From assembly GCA_905221605.1 (NCBI GenBank), contig CAJNDS010001347.1, positions 658,501 to 722,500 on the forward strand: a stretch of 64,000 bases of DNA, given 5' to 3'. Made by a program: the position numbers and the translations under genes. Every line of letters begins with the position of its first letter. Positions within the stretch are counted from its first letter, which is position 1. Under the pieces are notes generated by a model. It did not search any database and was not told the origin of the DNA. It saw nothing but the letters and a program-made list of their open reading frames with translations. This document shows, piece by piece, positions 61,101 through 64,000 of the stretch. This stretch comes from Symbiodinium natans (Eukaryota > Sar > Dinophyceae > Suessiales > Symbiodiniaceae).

Positions 61101-64000
61101 AGATGAATGGAGCGATGAAGAACAACGAGAAGAAGTTCAAGTCCTTCCAGAAAGTTTCTTCTCAGAGGAAGCAGGACCTCCTCAACTCGCAGAAGAAGAC
61201 CTCGAGATCTTTGACGATGCCGCAGCAGGAAAAGAAGTTTCCAGATTGACAAAGATGGGTGTCATAGAAGAGGTGCCCATGGAGCAAGAAGAGAACAAAG
61301 AAGTTGTTTGGTTGACAACAAAGCTGGTTTTCGACTGGAGATTTCGGGAGTCAGAAAACGTCATCTGCGAGAACGAGATCCCTGAAGGGCAACAAGAAGT
61401 TCCTCATGAAGCCCTGAAGCCACGAAGATGCTGGCAGAGAAGAGCAAGGCTGGTAGCAAGAGAATATAACAACTCGAAGCGAGAAGATGTTTTCAGCCCA
61501 GCTACCTCTCCGTCGTTGACGAAGCTGATTCCAATTTTGGCATTGGCAAATCGATGGAGTATTTGGTCGCTTGACATCAAAGATGCATTTTTGCAGGTTC
61601 CCCAGAAGAGACCTGTACACTGCAAGATTCCACGAGGAAAAGGAAGTCAAGCAGTACACGGAATGGAAGCCAAATGCTGGCGTCTTGGTCGTGTCCTTCC
61701 TGGACAAAGAGATGCTAGTCTTCTGTGGAGCGAATTTTGTGCAGAACTTTTGCAACAAGAAGGCTATGAGAAAAGCATCGCGAACCCAGCGTTGTTTCGC
61801 TTGATCAAGAACGGCAAGGTCGTATCCGTTTGCATCGTACATGTCGATGACCTTCAAGTAGCAGGAAAAGCAGCAGTGGTGAAGCCCGTCCTCGAAGCTT
61901 TAGCGAAGAAGGTGAAGCTACAAGTAGAAGGACCTTTTCTGACAGAAGAAGATTATCGCAATGGATTTTCCAAGCAGTCTGTGCGTTTTCTCAAGAGAAG
62001 GTATAGCTATGAAGACGGAAAGTTGTTTGTCCGCCCTGACACCAAGTATGTCACCAAGCTCCTTGAAAAGCTACGCCTTGGATCGAGAAGAGAGAAAGCT
62101 ACCCCTGCAGCAGGAAATGTGCAGAACACCGATGAGACAAAAGAGCTGGACGAGAACAAGAAGAATGTGTACCGAAGTTGTGTCGGTATACTGCTATATC
62201 TTGCCCAAGATCGTCCTGACATCCAGTATGCAGTCCGAAATTTGGCGACTGGAATGAAGGCTCCTACGCAGAAGAAGCAGAAAGAGCTCGAGCATTGCGC
62301 GTTGTATCTGAAGAAGACTGCAGGCTATGCGGTTTGCTACACAGCAGGGAGACCTGGAACGGCAACCTTGCAAAGAAGCAAGAATTTGGAGCAAGATTCC
62401 GAGAATGAGAACGAGAAGAGCATCGAGAGTGGCAGTCACCTGGTCGAAGTATTTTCTGACGCCGACTGGGCCGGCAACAAGAGCAGCCGGAAATCTGTAT
62501 CAGGAGGAGTCATCTTCCTGGACGGCCAGTATGCGTTTTCTTACTCAAGAACGCAGAAAACTGTGGCACTTTCCAGTGGCGAGTCCGAGTACTACGCACT
62601 CACTGGTGCTGTCGCAGAAGGAATTGGCATTCGAGAAGCCGTAGAGTTCCTTTCTGGCAAAGCAGCGCGAATGAAGGCGTACACAGACAGCAGTGCAGCA
62701 CGTGGCATTGTGCACCGGCAAGGTGTTGGTCGTATCAAGCACTTAGCAACGAGAATGCTCTGGTTGCAAGAAGTTACCAGAAACGGCCTATGCAGCGTGA
62801 AGGCAGTGAGCACTGTTTTCAACCCTGCCGACTTAGGGACCAAGCCCCTCAACGCATCGAGAATGAAGCTACTTTTGAACATCCTTCAAGTTCATGATGA
62901 TCGAGAAGCAATCGGTCGTGAAGAACGAATGGCCGCAGAAAGCACAGCTACAGTCAGAAGATTGACAAAGGTATCCGGAAGCAGACTTGGTTTGACGTTA
63001 TTGTCAGCTTTTGGTTTTGCAGTTGAATCTGCAGGTCAGCAAGAAGGAGATTTTGTAGCACGAAGATATTTTTGCATGCAGTTGATGAGTTCTGTGTTTG
63101 GTCCGTTTTCTACAGCTCAAGAGCCACCTCAAGAACTTCAAGAAGGTGAACAAGAAGTTTTACATGGTCAAAGCAGCAACAGCAGCATGAAGTTTTCACA
63201 CGTTTTCACGAGCATGCCTGAGCTTGAGATGTTCGTGCCCGTGTGCATGGCTGTGATTGTTGTTCTGGTGACAATCATTGTCTACTTGGCAGTGAACCAG
63301 AAGAAAGAGAAGAAGGGTGAGAAAGAAGAGAAGCCCAAAGAAAAGAAGCCTGAAGGTGAAGTCACAAAGAAGAAAGAAGAAGAAGACAAAGAGAAGAGCT
63401 CGCAAGGTGTCCTCGAAGACGACGAGACCGTGAAGATGAAGTTCGACGAGCTGATCGCGAAGATGGAGAAGCAAGAACGTGCCTTGGAGAAAGAAAAGTT
63501 GAAGAGAGAAGAAGCAGAAGAGAAGGCGAAGGAAGCAGAAGAAGATCGTGACCAAGCATTTGTTATGAAGGCGAAGGTGGTTGCGAAGTTCAGTGAAGCT
63601 GAAGCAGAGAAGAAAGCTTTGGAGAAAGAGAAGGAAGAGTTAGAGAAGCAGAAAGAAGCGTACAAGCAAGATGCCAAAGAGGTGAGAGAGCAGTTGAAGA
63701 AGGACTACGACATGATCACGAAGCACATGAAGAAAGAAGCAGACGAGAGAAAGAGAGAAGCAGAAGAGCTAGAAGCAGCAGAACAAAGAAGAGAGGAGGA
63801 AGACAGGATCAATGCAGAGATCAGGAAAGCCAACGAGGAGAAGATTGAAGCAGCAGAACGACAAAGGAGGAAAGAGGAGACAGACAAGAAAGCCGAAGCA
63901 ATGAGACAAAAGGAGCAGGCAAAGAAGGCCCAGGAGGAGAAAGACGCCCAGGAGAAGGCAGCACAAGAGAGGAAAGCACAAGAAGAGAAGGCAGCACAAG
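55159..64000 (+). CDS. giant Ty1/copia polyprotein, open to the window end
   Basis: One frame from ATG 55,159 without a stop to the last base (2,947 complete codons). Residues 1-463: extension with hydrophobic segments at about 78-99, 186-204, 391-412 and 448-455. From Met464: gag (QMEQAMQSLAQQ..., FNPSSFKEEHEGWSEFRHKM), a Gly/Lys/Arg-rich basic region (about 808-888), and a CCHC knuckle (Cys891, Cys894, His899, Cys904). Protease: Asp1056-Ser-Gly-Ala. SAP-like segment: about 1,460-1,485. Integrase: His1529/His1533/Cys1540/Cys1543 zinc site, Asp1574, Asp1639, Glu1673. Reverse transcriptase: Asp2139 in SLDIKDAFLQVP, Asp2230-Asp2231 in HVDDLQVAG. RNase H: Asp2434, Glu2475, Asp2510. Then a membrane segment (about 2,692-2,713) and a Lys/Glu helix beyond the window. 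The order protease-integrase-RT-RNase H is diagnostic of copia. All catalytic residues are present, so the copy may be young. No LTR is visible. Confidence 0.93.
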   Translation, partial: MMFTTFFNMVAEHLSQGAMMLQQAGWTKIFPWSMMVFMSVREVYANSLQNLQQMAEQTVAASSGALDALSSGRWQQELFLFAVLVFMSSILAGMAWSFLREIATEEREIETVAHEEFMPDVYIAKSRTAVHKHRECRGLDSADQAQVVRAPGCRVCFPDGYVYIQGQTEVKRRRFTQMTGCGFWMRVLCSAVLLLCAGLVTAEGWLLMIKNVKAKAARSSTEILLDEAELVMSKPLPRNSISLQDDLKTMALEDERRNSISLQDDLKTIALEDEHAEVQHATHALGGSSKYVHVRREREETEHVELMSFSLQRRQTKEAPIRYEDQDNEEDYNLEIVKYMIAGFEASRNFDITNLKIEVKRWYEGTRRFLRSLESSYAPEISVMFHKQKEIIFVLMIVMCTPIGLVTWISLYNMCAIRSKRKECLKRRVSRRARYQEVRACGVQKKTLMFIVLLYTNTQAAEAMNAQMEQAMQSLAQQTATNTQQINDLVSAVQQQASQQQQASTAAQNAAAASEGEMREMFRNMLQVATRTSTAVHEAASMINNMGQMHRDFREHQEAREQAQAEREKRREKGDVELHKMIKTPDVFNPSSFKEEHEGWSEFRHKMRTWIGALDSEMLARIEAVEAKRSEAVEFSTLSDEHKAVSKKLYTILTSYTKGRPLRTIKQITEENGLEAWRILLEEHEPYTRGRSLRLLTSLTKYKFENKKTTMENILAFEEAIEQYEKASGDVVQDDLKISIILNQQDGQLRQHMLLNLRDDTKYSSLRQFLLSYEQNTRWTTTDLINAGNDHGGQADMDVSNVNKDDRKRPWRSKGKGKGKFSKGKGKGKGKWRKGKSKGKGKYGNDYGYNSKGRGRGKGRGRGRGRFGRGKGFGRGFGKGRGKGSFGPQCCHYCGKPGHFEAQCRQKQRDFGDVRNVNDDQQSTTAASSTAAPSTSSTTNVTSVSRNQAKTVRQISMIHIGDPPQQYPEVFEVDTEAEEELEIDYFGRVLRVEEFQLSDAEQEEEEHEHQEEDDPLMLWWKDGCEHEEDCNLCARAVQESFYESSPVYEKIEVILDSGADVSLIPLWLGKEGVPVKKKNDSGIRDAQGRKIPVKGKRAINLTMFSSKQEAVKMQECFIVANVVNPLLAVGKLLKNGWEIVKKDDGLMLSDGMSDIPVHYHKNSLATYAYLQAGKRYESEAYVNLEQEHVRTVIQLNSHIADAARKQEPGWHDTDSIVVVHYSPAQSKYKDPTDMYRTEDFPYRSTMIKTEGGTWKAVEVCKKYAQKMDPFEDISAGGEFEVVTALSSRVIPLNVLGIPLKKDERQEQEARTSDTWSIEKAGTELVRYHNTPRTHKFNPENVAGMPTDIENLTSWRYTIGECVYATNLYEDEDDWSRDTEPPEEAFALPWYGQTRFRLKEPVREDRRSSAQEQEAKRQKLEEEKKSFLPEDVQMEEAPQGEVERDSLVFTYDGYEYSKNSSVQILRQLCREFEVPSSGSKEQMLKRLSRAAQEREAADSLALGRRQYEAQVAPLMRKREERPNEQEVMLHNLTHLPFAGWCEHCVATRAKENQHRKSELTRSPAEESSKSTLCFDFAYTSTSSSEAQPMVTLIANDAWSKWFVAVPVARRGGADALRHMTEALTTATLQLGYSEINVKADNEGVCRSLKIALQKMRGAHGLSTTLLSSVPHDHESNGLAERAVQTVRRHANCILDEVRVKTELPLSHEHPLMSWAMRHSAWLLNRFHRSSATGKTPYEFMTGQPYRGELVPFASTIMVKRLRPKRKGDRLWTFGVFLGKTESGMWLTFQSDGIHASRSARPVGEAYDAKAISSVNVFTWSIKNNTLGSRVLPQKRLVSPQIVLPAVAAGEERKSLEDEVADEAASDPPTSDEEKARRDAEELLQEFELVHDEHDPLADMVSEHEDEREEVPEEAKMDRESRPDFECVGSPSKIPRTRVELPRFGPGASSSVMRAERMPDNDERSDEEEDCFAGSEASDFETEDEWSDEEQREEVQVLPESFFSEEAGPPQLAEEDLEIFDDAAAGKEVSRLTKMGVIEEVPMEQEENKEVVWLTTKLVFDWRFRESENVICENEIPEGQQEVPHEALKPRRCWQRRARLVAREYNNSKREDVFSPATSPSLTKLIPILALANRWSIWSLDIKDAFLQVPQKRPVHCKIPRGKGSQAVHGMEAKCWRLGRVLPGQRDASLLWSEFCAELLQQEGYEKSIANPALFRLIKNGKVVSVCIVHVDDLQVAGKAAVVKPVLEALAKKVKLQVEGPFLTEEDYRNGFSKQSVRFLKRRYSYEDGKLFVRPDTKYVTKLLEKLRLGSRREKATPAAGNVQNTDETKELDENKKNVYRSCVGILLYLAQDRPDIQYAVRNLATGMKAPTQKKQKELEHCALYLKKTAGYAVCYTAGRPGTATLQRSKNLEQDSENENEKSIESGSHLVEVFSDADWAGNKSSRKSVSGGVIFLDGQYAFSYSRTQKTVALSSGESEYYALTGAVAEGIGIREAVEFLSGKAARMKAYTDSSAARGIVHRQGVGRIKHLATRMLWLQEVTRNGLCSVKAVSTVFNPADLGTKPLNASRMKLLLNILQVHDDREAIGREERMAAESTATVRRLTKVSGSRLGLTLLSAFGFAVESAGQQEGDFVARRYFCMQLMSSVFGPFSTAQEPPQELQEGEQEVLHGQSSNSSMKFSHVFTSMPELEMFVPVCMAVIVVLVTIIVYLAVNQKKEKKGEKEEKPKEKKPEGEVTKKKEEEDKEKSSQGVLEDDETVKMKFDELIAKMEKQERALEKEKLKREEAEEKAKEAEEDRDQAFVMKAKVVAKFSEAEAEKKALEKEKEELEKQKEAYKQDAKEVREQLKKDYDMITKHMKKEADERKREAEELEAAEQRREEEDRINAEIRKANEEKIEAAERQRRKEETDKKAEAMRQKEQAKKAQEEKDAQEKAAQERKAQEEKAAQ
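55873..55986 (+). repeat. 57 bp in-frame tandem duplication in the polyprotein
   Basis: Two copies of NSISLQDDLKT(M/I)ALEDE(R/H), starting at residues 239 and 258, nearly identical at DNA level. The unit length is 19 codons, so the frame is kept. Confidence 0.9.

Noticed and set aside
63196-63999. Minus-strand Leu/Phe/Ser-rich open frames at the window end
   Set aside because: Antisense of the Lys/Glu-rich helix of the copia polyprotein.

Overview
The window looks like nuclear DNA of a dinoflagellate, probably of the Symbiodinium type. The evidence is sparse, intron-split genes, introns that begin GC rather than GT, long stretches without coding capacity, many microsatellites, and large copia-type and DIRS-type retroelements. 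There are no operons, bacterial promoters or CRISPR arrays, and I found no rRNA or tRNA gene. The organism is inferred from sequence style, not from a species marker.

Layout. 1-7.9 kb: mostly non-coding, with scattered minus-strand ankyrin-repeat pieces at 1.7-5.5 kb. 7.9-13.8 kb: a minus-strand gene for a very long E/R/Q-rich helix. Its core is nine tandem copies of a ~440 bp two-exon unit in which both exons are phase 0 and whole heptads long (147 and 126 bp). 13.8-21.3 kb: simple repeats only. 21.3-21.5 kb: a compact intact gene for heat shock factor-binding protein 1 (minus strand). 21.6-35 kb: repeats, broken LINE-type reverse transcriptase pieces and an inverted repeat family.

35,726-47,654 (minus strand) is an 11.9 kb DIRS-type tyrosine-recombinase retroelement. 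Its ends form split direct repeats in the order A1 ... B1-A2 ... B2. A1 and A2 are identical over 149 bp, B1 and B2 are nearly identical over 202 bp, and B1 abuts A2 exactly. It carries four unrecognised upstream ORFs, a tyrosine recombinase, a CCCH gag-like ORF, and methyltransferase, reverse transcriptase and RNase H modules with several frame breaks. It sits in one copy of a ~1 kb duplicated sequence; the second copy (48.8-49.8 kb) is uninterrupted and serves as an empty-site reference.

48-53 kb holds that duplicate, minisatellites and one short element with inverted GGCCC-type ends. 53.3-55.0 kb (plus) encodes a second tyrosine recombinase homologous to the first, with no reverse transcriptase beside it. 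55,159 to the window end (plus) is one uninterrupted reading frame of at least 2,947 codons. It is a Ty1/copia polyprotein (gag, CCHC knuckle, protease, SAP-like segment, integrase, reverse transcriptase, RNase H) with a ~460-residue membrane-associated N-terminal extension and a C-terminal membrane segment plus charged helix that runs off the window. The copia and DIRS elements are the most notable mobile systems, and the heptad-exon array is the most notable host gene.
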